From NCBI GenBank assembly GCA_965216335.1, contig OZ244154.1:1550001-1614000 (forward strand): a stretch of DNA of 64,000 nt. The letters are read 5' to 3'. Shown piece by piece: positions 26,165 to 35,049 of this stretch. Position numbers and translations under genes: made by a program. The stretch is from JAHEJE01 sp965216335 (GTDB lineage: Bacteria; Pseudomonadota; Alphaproteobacteria; Rhizobiales; Aestuariivirgaceae). The notes under the pieces were generated by a model. The model was not told the DNA's origin, did no database searches, and saw only the letters and a list, made by a program, of their open reading frames with translations. Each line of letters opens with the position of its first letter. The stretch's first letter is position 1.

Positions 26165-27576
26165 CACCGAGCCTCATCCATCTTCCGCCTGATCTGATCG
26201 ATCCGGCCGTTGCGGTAGAACAGGTTGTAGGTGTCGAACGGAATGATCTGGCCGGCGGAGGTGAGGAAGTGGATGCAGGAGCGCTTCACCCGGCCGAGGC
26301 AGAAGTTGTAGGCATCGAGGAACTCGACGATGGCGACGCGGAAGGTGTGTTCGTAGCCGAGCTGTTCCGGCATGGTGACTTCCGGCAGGCAGCACAACAG
26401 CGCCTCGAGGCGTTCCGGTGTGCACTCCGGAGCGGTCGACAAGGAGAAAAACTCGAAAATGCGCTGCTGCAGTTCGGGGTACTTCTCGAAGGTGATGGCG
26501 TTCGGCACATCGGCGACGATCACGTCCTTGGGGATGAACGAGGTGATCGGCGCGATCTGCTCGCCCTTCCTGAGCGCATAGCCGATGGCGATCGATTCCG
26601 GATTGCACGGCAGCGGGATGATGTCGCTCGCCTCGAAGGCCGTGCCGCCGTCGATGATCGCCCGGCGGATGTCGGACAGCACCATGCGGTCGGTCTTGGC
26701 ATCGAACCCGTCGTTGCGCCCGGCATCCTGGATCGGCTGGAAGGTGACGCCGCGCACGCAGGACCATTTCAGGCCGTGCCGGATGATGTCGCCGGCCTCG
26801 TCGTCGTTGGCACCCTTCTTCATCACGGCGACCAGGGTGGTTGAAATGCCGTGCTTTTCCAAGTTCTCCAGCGCCTGCTGGCGAATACGCCTGAGGTCCG
26901 CCCCGCGCAGCGCCTTGTGCACCTCCACCCGCAAGGAGTCGAACTGCAGGTAGACCTCGATGCCCGGCTTGAATTCGGCAAGGGCGGCAACGAAGGCCTC
27001 GTCCTGGGCGATGCGCAGACCGTTGGTGTTGATCATCACATGGCGGATCGGGCGCGCCTTGGCGGCGGCGATGATGTCGAGGATCTGCGGATGGATGGTC
27101 GGCTCGCCGCCGGAGATCTGCAACAGGTCCGGCTCGCCTTCAGACGCCACCAGCGCATCCATCATGCGCTCGATCTCGGCCAGCGGGCGGTGCCGCGTCT
27201 TGGCCGGGCTGGAATCGGCAAAACACACCGGACAGGTCAGGTTGCACTCCTCGTTGACGTCGATCAGCGCCAGGCAGGAATGCTGTTCATGATCCGGGCA
27301 CAGCCCGCAGTCATACGGGCAGCCGTAGTTGGTGTTGGTCTGCGCCGTCAGCGGCCGGTCGCTGGGCTTCAGATAGTCATGGCACAGTTTGTAATAGGCG
27401 GCATCCGTCGAGATCAGCGACTTCTGCACCCCGTGCACCCGGCAGCGCTTCAGGTAGTAGACGCAATCGTCCTCGATGATGATCTTGGCCGGCACCAGCG
27501 CATGGCACGTTTCGCACAGCGAGGTGGTCTGGCCGTAAAACAGATACGGCGCGATCTTACGGATGGGTATGTTCAC
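26164..27576 (-). CDS. Tes-like radical SAM protein
   Basis: 470 residues from GTG 27576, where AAAGGA is well spaced; an ATG two codons earlier touches the same site. Order: an N-terminal zinc-ribbon-like part (CETC near residue 18, then RCRVHG), a Cys cluster GCPYDCGLCPDHEQHSC around 90-105, the radical SAM triad ECNLTCPVC (about 110), then LLQISGGEP (SAM site) and a long C-terminal domain with paired Cys. This layout is that of the Tes/GDGT-MAS family of archaeal tetraether synthases and their bacterial relatives, which join lipid alkyl chains. I infer a lipid substrate also from the adjacent Lgt-like gene. The exact reaction is unknown. It overlaps the upstream gene by 20 bases. Confidence 0.8.
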   Translation of the reverse strand: MNIPIRKIAPYLFYGQTTSLCETCHALVPAKIIIEDDCVYYLKRCRVHGVQKSLISTDAAYYKLCHDYLKPSDRPLTAQTNTNYGCPYDCGLCPDHEQHSCLALIDVNEECNLTCPVCFADSSPAKTRHRPLAEIERMMDALVASEGEPDLLQISGGEPTIHPQILDIIAAAKARPIRHVMINTNGLRIAQDEAFVAALAEFKPGIEVYLQFDSLRVEVHKALRGADLRRIRQQALENLEKHGISTTLVAVMKKGANDDEAGDIIRHGLKWSCVRGVTFQPIQDAGRNDGFDAKTDRMVLSDIRRAIIDGGTAFEASDIIPLPCNPESIAIGYALRKGEQIAPITSFIPKDVIVADVPNAITFEKYPELQQRIFEFFSLSTAPECTPERLEALLCCLPEVTMPEQLGYEHTFRVAIVEFLDAYNFCLGRVKRSCIHFLTSAGQIIPFDTYNLFYRNGRIDQIRRKMDEAR

Positions 27577-28258
27577 GCGCATTCCTTTGAATCATCGCGG
27601 CAGCGTAGACCACTAACCCCGCACAAACGAAGTGGAAAATGTTGAAGGGGCCGAGCACGGCGCCATGGGGCTTGAGGAATTCCCAGACAAACCGCTGGCC
27701 CGCATACCAACCGGTCATCACATAGAACCCGTTGCGCATGAAGAATGAATTGCGATTGGCAAGCAATGCCAGGGCCGCCAGCAGGAAGGTGCCCATTGCC
27801 GCGGCCTCGTAGAGTTGCACCGGGTGACGCAGCACGCCGTCACCGAAGTCGTGCGCCCATGGCAGGCCGCTTGCGATGCCGTGCGTCTGGTCTTCAAGCC
27901 CGGACAGGAAACACCCGATGCGCCCGACGCTGACACTGGTCGCAAAGGCCGGCACGAACAGCAACCCGGTCGAGCCGCGCACTCCGCGCAGATATTTGAA
28001 GACTTCAATGGCGATGATCGCTCCGGCCAGCGCCCCGACTATGCTGCGCCCGACGCCGCCGACCCCGCTCAGCCACAGATTGAGCGTCCCGAACACATAG
28101 CCGCCCGCAACCGCCCCGCCGATCAGCGCCAGGGCATATGGTACGCCTTGCGCCTCGATGACGGCCCCGGCCGCCTGCAGCCGCCAGCGGTAGACAGCAA
28201 ACGTCATCGCCAGCGCACAACCGGCGGCCAGAACATCGAACAGCAAATGGACAAACAC
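27557..28258 (-). CDS. Lgt-like prolipoprotein diacylglyceryl transferase family protein
   Basis: 233 residues, about seven membrane spans. GRIGCFLSGLED fits the Lgt signature (GRxGNFxNxE in the classical enzyme, here Cys and Ser/Gly changes), and RHPVQLYEA matches the Lgt HPTQLYE box. Shorter than Lgt (about 260-290) and without the usual N-terminal extension. GTG start at 28258. Classical Lgt transfers diacylglycerol from phosphatidylglycerol to prolipoproteins; the changed signature suggests a paralogue with a different acceptor. First gene of the operon with the radical SAM protein and six small membrane proteins. Confidence 0.8.
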   Translation of the reverse strand: MFVHLLFDVLAAGCALAMTFAVYRWRLQAAGAVIEAQGVPYALALIGGAVAGGYVFGTLNLWLSGVGGVGRSIVGALAGAIIAIEVFKYLRGVRGSTGLLFVPAFATSVSVGRIGCFLSGLEDQTHGIASGLPWAHDFGDGVLRHPVQLYEAAAMGTFLLAALALLANRNSFFMRNGFYVMTGWYAGQRFVWEFLKPHGAVLGPFNIFHFVCAGLVVYAAAMIQRNAREHTHP

Positions 28259-28448
28259 GCGAACCGCTCACCGCCGTTTTCACATCAGCGGCGAGTATGC
28301 CCGCAAACGCCAACAACTCAAAACACCCGTAGCGCCATCATTGGTGGCTACTCCCTCACCTGGAAGCAGCAAGGGAACCGCCCATACAGTCGGTATGCGA
28401 ATTGTGATCAGCGAAGCCGCGACGCCAAACTCCCGTCCCGCTCGTGGC

Positions 28449-28891
28449 AGGGCTATCGCATATGCCTGTGATGAAGTCCGATTGGCGGCACAATCTTGCG
28501 TTCCTCGGGCTTGACCCACTGCAGTCCGGTTAAGCGATGATTGCTCCTTCCCCCAGAAAGGGGGAAGGTTGGGATGGGGGTTGATGGCGGTGCACTTCGG
28601 CAACGATTTCAATCTTTTGCACCGCCATCAATCCCCACCCTAACCCTCCCCTTTTCTAGGGGAGGGAATGTCCGAGAGCCAACCCGGAATCATGTCGGAG
28701 CTCTCTTCTGCGCATACAACTATCCGATGCAATGGAAGAAATGTGCCTTCACCCAACGCTAAACCGGACAGCAGTGGGCTTGACCCGAGGATCCAGGAAG
28801 CTACTTGCGCCGAATTCGCTTCACTTTGGGTCCTCGGGTCAAGCCCGAGGAAGGCAAGAAAACAGATTCTAAATCCATATGCGATAGCCCT
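28449..28891. repeat. Composite inverted-repeat element
   Basis: AGGGCTATCGCATATG at 28449-28464 has its exact reverse complement at 28876-28891. Inside lie a second inverted pair around 28502-28537 and 28757-28792 (containing the 17-bp motif shared with the 38-kb copy), a third (GGGCTTGACCCGAGGATCCA at 28776-28795 against 28827-28846, one mismatch) and the three-hairpin unit at 28546-28666. No transposase is encoded, so it resembles a stack of non-autonomous elements. Confidence 0.75.
28546..28666 (+). repeat. Three-hairpin intergenic element, copy 1
   Basis: Consists of CCTTCCCCC/GGGGGAAGG, a 20-nt stem (one mismatch) built on TTGATGGCGGTGCA and TGCACCGCCATCAA, and CCCTCCCC/GGGGAGGG. The same unit occurs at 37963-38083, differing mainly in the central loop. 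Confidence 0.85.
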
Positions 28892-28913
28892 CCCCTCAAG
28901 GGAGGGCATGTGG

Positions 28914-31016
28914 TCAGGCCAGCGTCTTGCCGAGCTTGCCGTCGCCTTCCAGGGTTTCCTTGACCACCTGGCGCAGTTCGTCGCGCTGGAACGGCTTGGA
29001 AATCAGGTTGTCGCGCAGCCGCGGCTCTTCCTGATGCACCATGGCGCCTTTCGGGTAACCTGAGGCGTGGATCATCTTCAGCTCCGGCCTGATCTGTGCG
29101 GCCGCCTGCGACAGGTCGAACCCGTTCATGCCGCCGGGCATGACGACGTCGGTGAACAGCAGGTCGATGTCGTCGTGATCCTGCAGCACCTGCAGGGCAT
29201 CGATGGCGTTGTTGGACTGCAGCACCTCGTAACCGAAGCTCTCCAGGAACTCCACGGCGACATCGCGGACGCTTTCCTGGTCCTCAACGACCAGGATCTT
29301 GGCCTTGTACTCGTTGTGCTCTTCCTCGACCGGTTGCGGCTCGGGCAGCTTGCCCTTCAGGTCGCGCAGCGGCAGGTACATCTTGAACGACGTGCCGTCG
29401 CCCTCCTCGGAATAGACCTTCATGTGACCGCCGGACTGCTTGATGAAGCCGAACACCATCGACAGGCCGAGCCCGGTGCCCTTGCCCACTTCCTTGGTGG
29501 TGAAGAACGGCTGGAACACCTTGTGCAGCAGATGCTTGGGAATGCCGGCACCGGTATCGGACACCGCGATCATGACATATTGGCCCGGCTCGACCTCTTC
29601 GTGCTCGTTGCAGTAGTCCTGGTCCAGATTCTGCAGCGACGTTTCGATGGTCAGCCGGCCGCCGCCCTTCTGGCGCATCGCGTCACGGGCGTTGATCGCC
29701 AGGTTGAGGATCGACGTTTCAAGTTGCGTGGGATCGGCTTTGACGACCGGATCGCCCTCCATAAGGTCGATCTTGAGCGAGACATCCTCGCCAATTGAAC
29801 GCTGCAGGATCGCCGACATGCCTTCAATAAGTTCGTTGACCTCAAGCTCCTGCGGCGCGAGCGACTGCCGGCGTGCGAACGCCAACAGCTGCTTGGTCAG
29901 CTCAGACCCCTTGCAGGCCGCATCGATGGCCTCGCGGGCCCGCTTAAGCGCCTTGTCATTACCATCCAGCGCGCCTTCGACAAGCTGCAGGTTGCCGATA
30001 ATGACGGTCAGCAGATTGTTGAAGTCGTGCGCGATACCGCCGGTCAACTGGCCGACGGCTTCCATCTTCTGCGCCTGGCGCAGGTGCTCCTCGGCCTTTT
30101 GCCGCGAGCTTATGTCGACCGCCTGAACGATGAACTGATCGACCTTGCCCTCGCTGTCGCGGACACCTGAAATACTGGTCAGAACGTTCAGCGACCGGTC
30201 ATCCTGGCCCTTGAAACGGATCTCGGCATGTCCGCCGCGGCCATCCCGGGCGCGGATCTTGCCAACCAGCGTCTGCACCTTGGAAACATCGTCTTCATTG
30301 ACGATATCCATCAGGCTGCGCGACATCAGATCGAGTTCGGCAACCCCGAGCATTTCGGAAAACGCTTCGTTGACTGCAGAAATCCGGCCGTCGACCGACA
30401 GGATGGCCATGCCATGCGCGGCCGATTCAAAGGAATTGCGGAACCTCTGTTCGCTCTGCCTGAGCGCAATCTGGGTCTGGGTATGTTCGCGCATGTCGGT
30501 GAGCACCGCGACGCTGCGTTCAATCCGTCCGTCCTGATTCTTGTAGCCGATCGCCGACACCAGCGCCTCGATCACCTTGCCGCCCTTGGTCTTGAAGCTC
30601 AGCTCGGTGTTGCCAAAAAAGCCGGTATCGAAGAAGCGCGGAAACACATCGTTGCGCAGAACCTCCTGCGCGGCCTCTGCCATGATGTCGAAGCAGTGCC
30701 GGCCGGTCAGTTCCTCTTCATCGTAGCCCAGCGCCGACAGGGCCGCCTTGTTGCCGCTGACAATGTTGCCGGTGCCGTCGAACACCAGGATCATCATCGG
30801 CATGTGGAAGAACAGGTCGTCGTACAGGAACTTCGTCTGGCCGGGGAAAATCTCAAAGTGATGCTTGGCCTGGTCAGCCTCGACGGTATGGCCACCGGCA
30901 ACCGGCAATGCGCCGTCCGGCGTTCCAAGCTTGCCCAGAACGTCGTCGTGCGCCGTATCTCCCAGCCAGTTGGTGAAAGATACCGCTCCGCTATCCTTTG
31001 CGATTGTCCATGTCAT
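28914..31016 (-). CDS. Hybrid PAS sensor histidine kinase with receiver domain
   Basis: 700 residues from ATG 31016, with AGGTGG eight bases upstream. Order: N-terminal unassigned part, two PAS domains (about 75-195 and 200-320), HisKA with the phospho-acceptor His in GGIAHDFNNLL (about 340), HATPase with NARDAM, DTGAGIP and GTGLGLSMV, then a C-terminal receiver whose acceptor Asp is in LFTDVVMPGG. No membrane spans, so it senses a cytoplasmic signal. No separate response regulator is adjacent; the receiver may pass phosphate to a partner elsewhere. Followed by a GCCCTCCC/GGGAGGGC hairpin at 28887-28907. Confidence 0.93.
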   Translation of the reverse strand: MTWTIAKDSGAVSFTNWLGDTAHDDVLGKLGTPDGALPVAGGHTVEADQAKHHFEIFPGQTKFLYDDLFFHMPMMILVFDGTGNIVSGNKAALSALGYDEEELTGRHCFDIMAEAAQEVLRNDVFPRFFDTGFFGNTELSFKTKGGKVIEALVSAIGYKNQDGRIERSVAVLTDMREHTQTQIALRQSEQRFRNSFESAAHGMAILSVDGRISAVNEAFSEMLGVAELDLMSRSLMDIVNEDDVSKVQTLVGKIRARDGRGGHAEIRFKGQDDRSLNVLTSISGVRDSEGKVDQFIVQAVDISSRQKAEEHLRQAQKMEAVGQLTGGIAHDFNNLLTVIIGNLQLVEGALDGNDKALKRAREAIDAACKGSELTKQLLAFARRQSLAPQELEVNELIEGMSAILQRSIGEDVSLKIDLMEGDPVVKADPTQLETSILNLAINARDAMRQKGGGRLTIETSLQNLDQDYCNEHEEVEPGQYVMIAVSDTGAGIPKHLLHKVFQPFFTTKEVGKGTGLGLSMVFGFIKQSGGHMKVYSEEGDGTSFKMYLPLRDLKGKLPEPQPVEEEHNEYKAKILVVEDQESVRDVAVEFLESFGYEVLQSNNAIDALQVLQDHDDIDLLFTDVVMPGGMNGFDLSQAAAQIRPELKMIHASGYPKGAMVHQEEPRLRDNLISKPFQRDELRQVVKETLEGDGKLGKTLA

Positions 31017-31284
31017 ACGCGTCGATCCACCTAACACTTGACCGGTGCAGCACGCGCCGCGTGCGCCCGGAACTCTTCGACTTTGCGGGCTGAGCTTGCA
31101 CGGCTGCTTCGCCGACAGGTGCGCCACTCCGCCCGTACTGCCGTCGAAATCTACCGGTTATTCGTAAACACACCCTTGGAATGCGCCGGTTTCGATTGGT
31201 AAATGAACCAACAATCGCATCAGGCGGCGCGTTTTTCGGATCATGGTGAACAAAGCGTAAATCGGCCGTCTGTCACGTGCGCCG

Positions 31285-33282
31285 TCACGCAAGATGCGGT
31301 CGCCCGACGGCTTCGACACGCACCTGCGCCGCCAGGATGTCGTCTTCGGCGACGGCATCGGGCATTAATTGCCGGACGACCGAGACATGCAGTTCCGGCT
31401 CGTGGGCACCCATGGCAACGGCATCGTCGCGGGCCAGATCTTCGGCCAAGGTGCGGGCGGCAGCGATGGCAGCGCCCGCCCTGGCGAAGGTTTGCGGCCC
31501 CGTGGGCCCCATCACCTTGAACGCGCCCGAGCCGTTGCCGACCACCTCGATGGCGACCGCGCGCACGACCACCCCGCAGGCGGCCCCGACTGCGTTGGCG
31601 ACATCGCAATCCGTGCTGAACACGACCTCGGCCCCCAGCCGCCTGCCGACCTCCGGGTAGTACACCTTCACCGGGCCGCCGACGGCAACCACCGGCAGTT
31701 CCGGCGTGAGCAACACCTGTACGCCGCCGAGCCGTCCCGCACCCCGGCACACCGCATCGACCAGACCGGCGCCAGCCGCATCGCCGGCATCGCCCAGCGC
31801 CAGGCCGATGACCGCCTTGCCGGACAGGGTGACGACTTCATCCCACACATCCCGGCAGAACTGCATGACGGCGGCATCGTCCGGCGCGGTTTCATCGCGC
31901 AACCGGGTCATCGCCCGGGCGCCCAGCAGCGCGGCCTCGCGCGACCAGTTGTCCTGCATGTCCAGAACGTGCGCCGCATCGGACGGCGTGAACCCGGCGA
32001 CCTGCACGATGCCCTTGCGCTGCAGCTTGGCGAGGACGCGCTCAAGTCCGCTGGAGGGCGCAACCTTCGACAGCGCCTGCGGGCGCGGGCCGATGCGCTC
32101 CAAGAGACCGGTCTCCCGGCTGCTCAGTCCGGCAGGCGGACCGGCAGCGCCGCCACCACGGTCGGTCAGCAGCACAAGGCGCCCCTTTGCGCTCGACTGC
32201 GGCTCCGACAGTTCGGCTTCCAGGATCGCCGGCACCTCCGGGAACTGCGTCGCCAGCAGCGACACCGGGATCAGCCGCCGCGGCCCGACCGCCAACCGCC
32301 CGGAATAGTCGATCGCCACTTCGCTGTCGCCGCCCAAACCCAGGGTGTGCACATCCATCGCCTTGACCATGGTGCGCCAGCCGCCGACCTCGGCGCCGAG
32401 TGAACTGACCACCGGTCGGCCGTTGCGCAACATGCCGAGATCGCTGGTCGTGCCGCCCATATCCGACAGGATGAAGTCCTTGCGGCCCGACAATGCCGCC
32501 GCACCGACCAGCGATGCCGCCGGCCCGGACAGGATGGTCTCGATCGGCCGCAGGGCCACGGTGTCGGCCAGCGCCAGGCTGCCGTCGCCCTTGACCACCA
32601 TCAGCGGCGCCTCGACCCCTCTTTCGGCCATGGCCTGGCGCACCGCGTCCACGAGGATCGATATCTTGGAAATGAGCCGGGCATTCAGCACGGCCGTCAA
32701 CGCCCGGCGCGGCGCATCGAGGTCTGACGACAATTCGCTGGACAGGGTCACCGGCTTGCCCGCAGCCGCGATGATCGCATCGCGCGCTGCCTGTTCGTGC
32801 TCTGGATTGCGCACCCCGAACCGGCCCGCCACCGCGAACGCCTCGACCTTGGGTGCCACCGCTGTAACCGACTGCCGCAACCCATCGACATCCAGAGCTG
32901 CAACCGCAGCACCGTTGTGATCGTGACCGCCGCTGATCCGGACCACCGCAATGCCGGGAAACGCAGCCTCGATGCCGCTCTTGCGCACCATCGTGTCGTC
33001 GAAGCCGATCAGCACCACCGCGACCGGGCTGCCGTGCCCCTCGACAACGGCGTTTGTAGCCAGCGTAGTCGACACCGAGACCAGGTCGATGTCGCCCGAA
33101 ACCGCATCCTGCGGCATAGACTGCAACGCGGCCGTCAAAGCGGCATTGACCCCGAGCGCCAGATCCTCACGCGTTGTCAGCGCCTTGGCTCTGGCCACGA
33201 CGGCATGGTCCGCGGCGTTCAGCACGGCGGCATCCGTATAGGTTCCGCCGGTATCGATACCGACCACAAAACGAGCGCTCAT
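31285..33282 (-). CDS. Hydantoinase/oxoprolinase family subunit A (HyuA-like)
   Basis: 665 residues. The N-terminal actin-like fold shows VGIDTGGTYTDA, and the middle has SDMGGTTSDLGML (both phosphate sites). Family members hydrolyse cyclic amides (5-oxoproline, hydantoins) or carboxylate acetone using ATP. No subunit B (HyuB) is adjacent on either side, so this is an orphan A subunit or acts with a distant B. The C-terminal part is Ala-rich and keeps YPEVGRRLGAEVV. Diverges from tolC. Confidence 0.88.
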   Translation of the reverse strand: MSARFVVGIDTGGTYTDAAVLNAADHAVVARAKALTTREDLALGVNAALTAALQSMPQDAVSGDIDLVSVSTTLATNAVVEGHGSPVAVVLIGFDDTMVRKSGIEAAFPGIAVVRISGGHDHNGAAVAALDVDGLRQSVTAVAPKVEAFAVAGRFGVRNPEHEQAARDAIIAAAGKPVTLSSELSSDLDAPRRALTAVLNARLISKISILVDAVRQAMAERGVEAPLMVVKGDGSLALADTVALRPIETILSGPAASLVGAAALSGRKDFILSDMGGTTSDLGMLRNGRPVVSSLGAEVGGWRTMVKAMDVHTLGLGGDSEVAIDYSGRLAVGPRRLIPVSLLATQFPEVPAILEAELSEPQSSAKGRLVLLTDRGGGAAGPPAGLSSRETGLLERIGPRPQALSKVAPSSGLERVLAKLQRKGIVQVAGFTPSDAAHVLDMQDNWSREAALLGARAMTRLRDETAPDDAAVMQFCRDVWDEVVTLSGKAVIGLALGDAGDAAGAGLVDAVCRGAGRLGGVQVLLTPELPVVAVGGPVKVYYPEVGRRLGAEVVFSTDCDVANAVGAACGVVVRAVAIEVVGNGSGAFKVMGPTGPQTFARAGAAIAAARTLAEDLARDDAVAMGAHEPELHVSVVRQLMPDAVAEDDILAAQVRVEAVGRPHLA

Positions 33283-33640
33283 GAGGAAAACCTGACGTGG
33301 TTGGGGAGCAGATGTCCGTGTACGTGTACGTGCGGCGGCGGATCATTCAATATTTCGCCTTGCCTGGCAAGTCTCCGCGACCACGGATCACCGGTGCCAA
33401 CCAGGACCAGGTTCCGCCCCATTTTCACCACCGCGGCCTGTCAGTAAAAATGCCACAGCGCAAAGGATTTCGCGCTGGTCATCGGGCGCGTTAATTGACA
33501 AACCCGTCAATATCCGTGAACAGTAGCGCACCGGTTGAGCGGCAATTGGGCAGACTGTGTCTCGGGTTGCAGACATGGTGATGCCGGGTGAGTTCAGAAC
33601 CACAAAAGTGGCGGCGAAAGTAACAGGCAGTGGGGCGTAC
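33283..33640. other. Divergent promoter region between hyuA-like gene and tolC
   Basis: 358 bases without a supported gene. It contains the inverted repeat at 33495-33510 and likely promoters for both directions. Confidence 0.6.
33495..33510. promoter_or_regulatory. Inverted repeat TTGAC-N6-GTCAA
   Basis: A perfect 5-6-5 palindrome 130 bases before the tolC start; the left arm with the next base reads TTGACA, a possible -35 box. Consistent with a dimeric repressor or activator site, not identified further. Confidence 0.4.
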
Positions 33641-35029
33641 ATGTCCGAGTTAACACATCACAAGATGTGCCAGGCCAAGCGGCTGGCCATTGGCTTTCTC
33701 GCCCTCGGAGTTGTTTTCGCAGGCAGCGGGCCGGCTTCTGCCGAAACACTGGCGCAGGCGTTGGCATGGGCCTACGAAGGCAATCCGCTGCTGCGCGCCG
33801 AGCGTGCCCGCCAGCGCGGAACCGACGAGCAGGTCCCCCAGGCCCTGTCCGGCTGGCGCCCGACGATCGTGGCCAATGGCGACGTCGGCGTGCAGCACAA
33901 CGACACCAACACCACGCCATCTCAGCGCACCGATCCGGCCGGCTTCACGATTGAACTCAACCAGCCGATCTTCCGGGGCTTCAGGACCATCAACCAGACC
34001 AAATCGGCCGAAGCCAACGTCCGGGCCGGCCGGCAGAACCTGCTGGCCGTCGAACAGGAACTCCTGTTCGACACCGTTCAGGCCTTTGCCGACGTCGTGC
34101 GCGACCGGCAGATCGTCCACCTGCGCACCAAGAACGTTTCGTTCCTCGTCGAGCAACTCAAGGCCGCCAAGGCCCGTTTCGAGGTCGGCGAGATCACCCG
34201 CACCGATGTGTCCCAGTCGAACGCCCGCTTAAGCCTGTCGCGCTCCAACCTGTCGAATGCCCGGTCCAACCTCGAGACAAATCGGGCCATCTACACCCGC
34301 CTCACCGGCCGCAAGCCCGGCCGCCTGACGAAACTGAAGGTGCTGCGGCGCCTGCCGAAGACACTCAGTCGTGCCATCGCGATCGCCGAACGGACCAACC
34401 CGACGATCCTTTCTGCGGTGCATATCGAGGAAGCCGCTCGCCACGATATCAAGACCGCCAAAGGCGATCTGCTGCCGACACTTTCGCTTCAGGCCCGGTA
34501 CCAGTTGCGCCACGACCCCTCGACCTTCACCCGCACCAGCGAGGCGGCACAGGTGCTGGGCGCCCTTTCGGTTCCGCTCTATCAGTCGGGACTGCAGTAT
34601 TCCCAGGTCCGCCAGGCCAAACAGGTCGCCAGCCAGCGCCGGCTGCAGATCCTCAATGCCCGCCGCCAGGTGCGTGAGCGCGTCGTCACCGGCTGGCATG
34701 CGCTGATCGCCACCCGCCAGACCATTCGTTCGTTCGCTGACCAGGTCAGGGCGAACCGGTTCGCCCTGGAGGGTGTCCGTCAGGAAGCTCTGGTCGGTTC
34801 GCGCACGACGCTCGATGTGCTGGACGCCGAACAGGAACTGGTCGACAGCCAGGTCTCTCTGGCCGGCGCGCGCCGCGACAACATTGTTGCCGCCTACCTG
34901 CTGCTCGGCTCTATCGGCAAGCTGACCGCCACCGATTTGCGCCTGCCGGTAGCTGTCTACGACCCCACCCGGCACTATGACGCCACCCGCGACCGTCTGT
35001 TCGGAACCAGCACCGAGACGATCGAGTAG
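33641..35029 (+). CDS. TolC-family outer-membrane efflux/secretion channel
   Basis: 462 residues. Signal peptide ending in VFAGSGPASA, mature start ETLAQALAWAYEGNPLL (canonical TolC opening), then two sequence-related halves rich in coiled coil (first around 130-250, second around 340-440), as in trimeric TolC barrels. The C-terminal Pro/Arg tail is typical of alphaproteobacterial members. ATG 33641 was chosen (GTGGGG just upstream); ATG 33665 would also leave the signal peptide intact. It could serve type I secretion of the adhesin at 44 kb or drug efflux; no ABC or membrane-fusion genes are adjacent. Confidence 0.92.
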   Translation: MSELTHHKMCQAKRLAIGFLALGVVFAGSGPASAETLAQALAWAYEGNPLLRAERARQRGTDEQVPQALSGWRPTIVANGDVGVQHNDTNTTPSQRTDPAGFTIELNQPIFRGFRTINQTKSAEANVRAGRQNLLAVEQELLFDTVQAFADVVRDRQIVHLRTKNVSFLVEQLKAAKARFEVGEITRTDVSQSNARLSLSRSNLSNARSNLETNRAIYTRLTGRKPGRLTKLKVLRRLPKTLSRAIAIAERTNPTILSAVHIEEAARHDIKTAKGDLLPTLSLQARYQLRHDPSTFTRTSEAAQVLGALSVPLYQSGLQYSQVRQAKQVASQRRLQILNARRQVRERVVTGWHALIATRQTIRSFADQVRANRFALEGVRQEALVGSRTTLDVLDAEQELVDSQVSLAGARRDNIVAAYLLLGSIGKLTATDLRLPVAVYDPTRHYDATRDRLFGTSTETIE

Positions 35030-35049
35030 GTGCGGCCGGGGTCCGCTTC

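Larger units (their letters stand above)
28259..28913. other. Gene-free stretch filled by nested inverted repeats
   Basis: 655 bases without a supported gene. Most is occupied by the composite element at 28449-28891, described separately. The left 190 bases hold the promoter side of the Lgt-like operon, but no clear promoter boxes were found. Confidence 0.7.
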
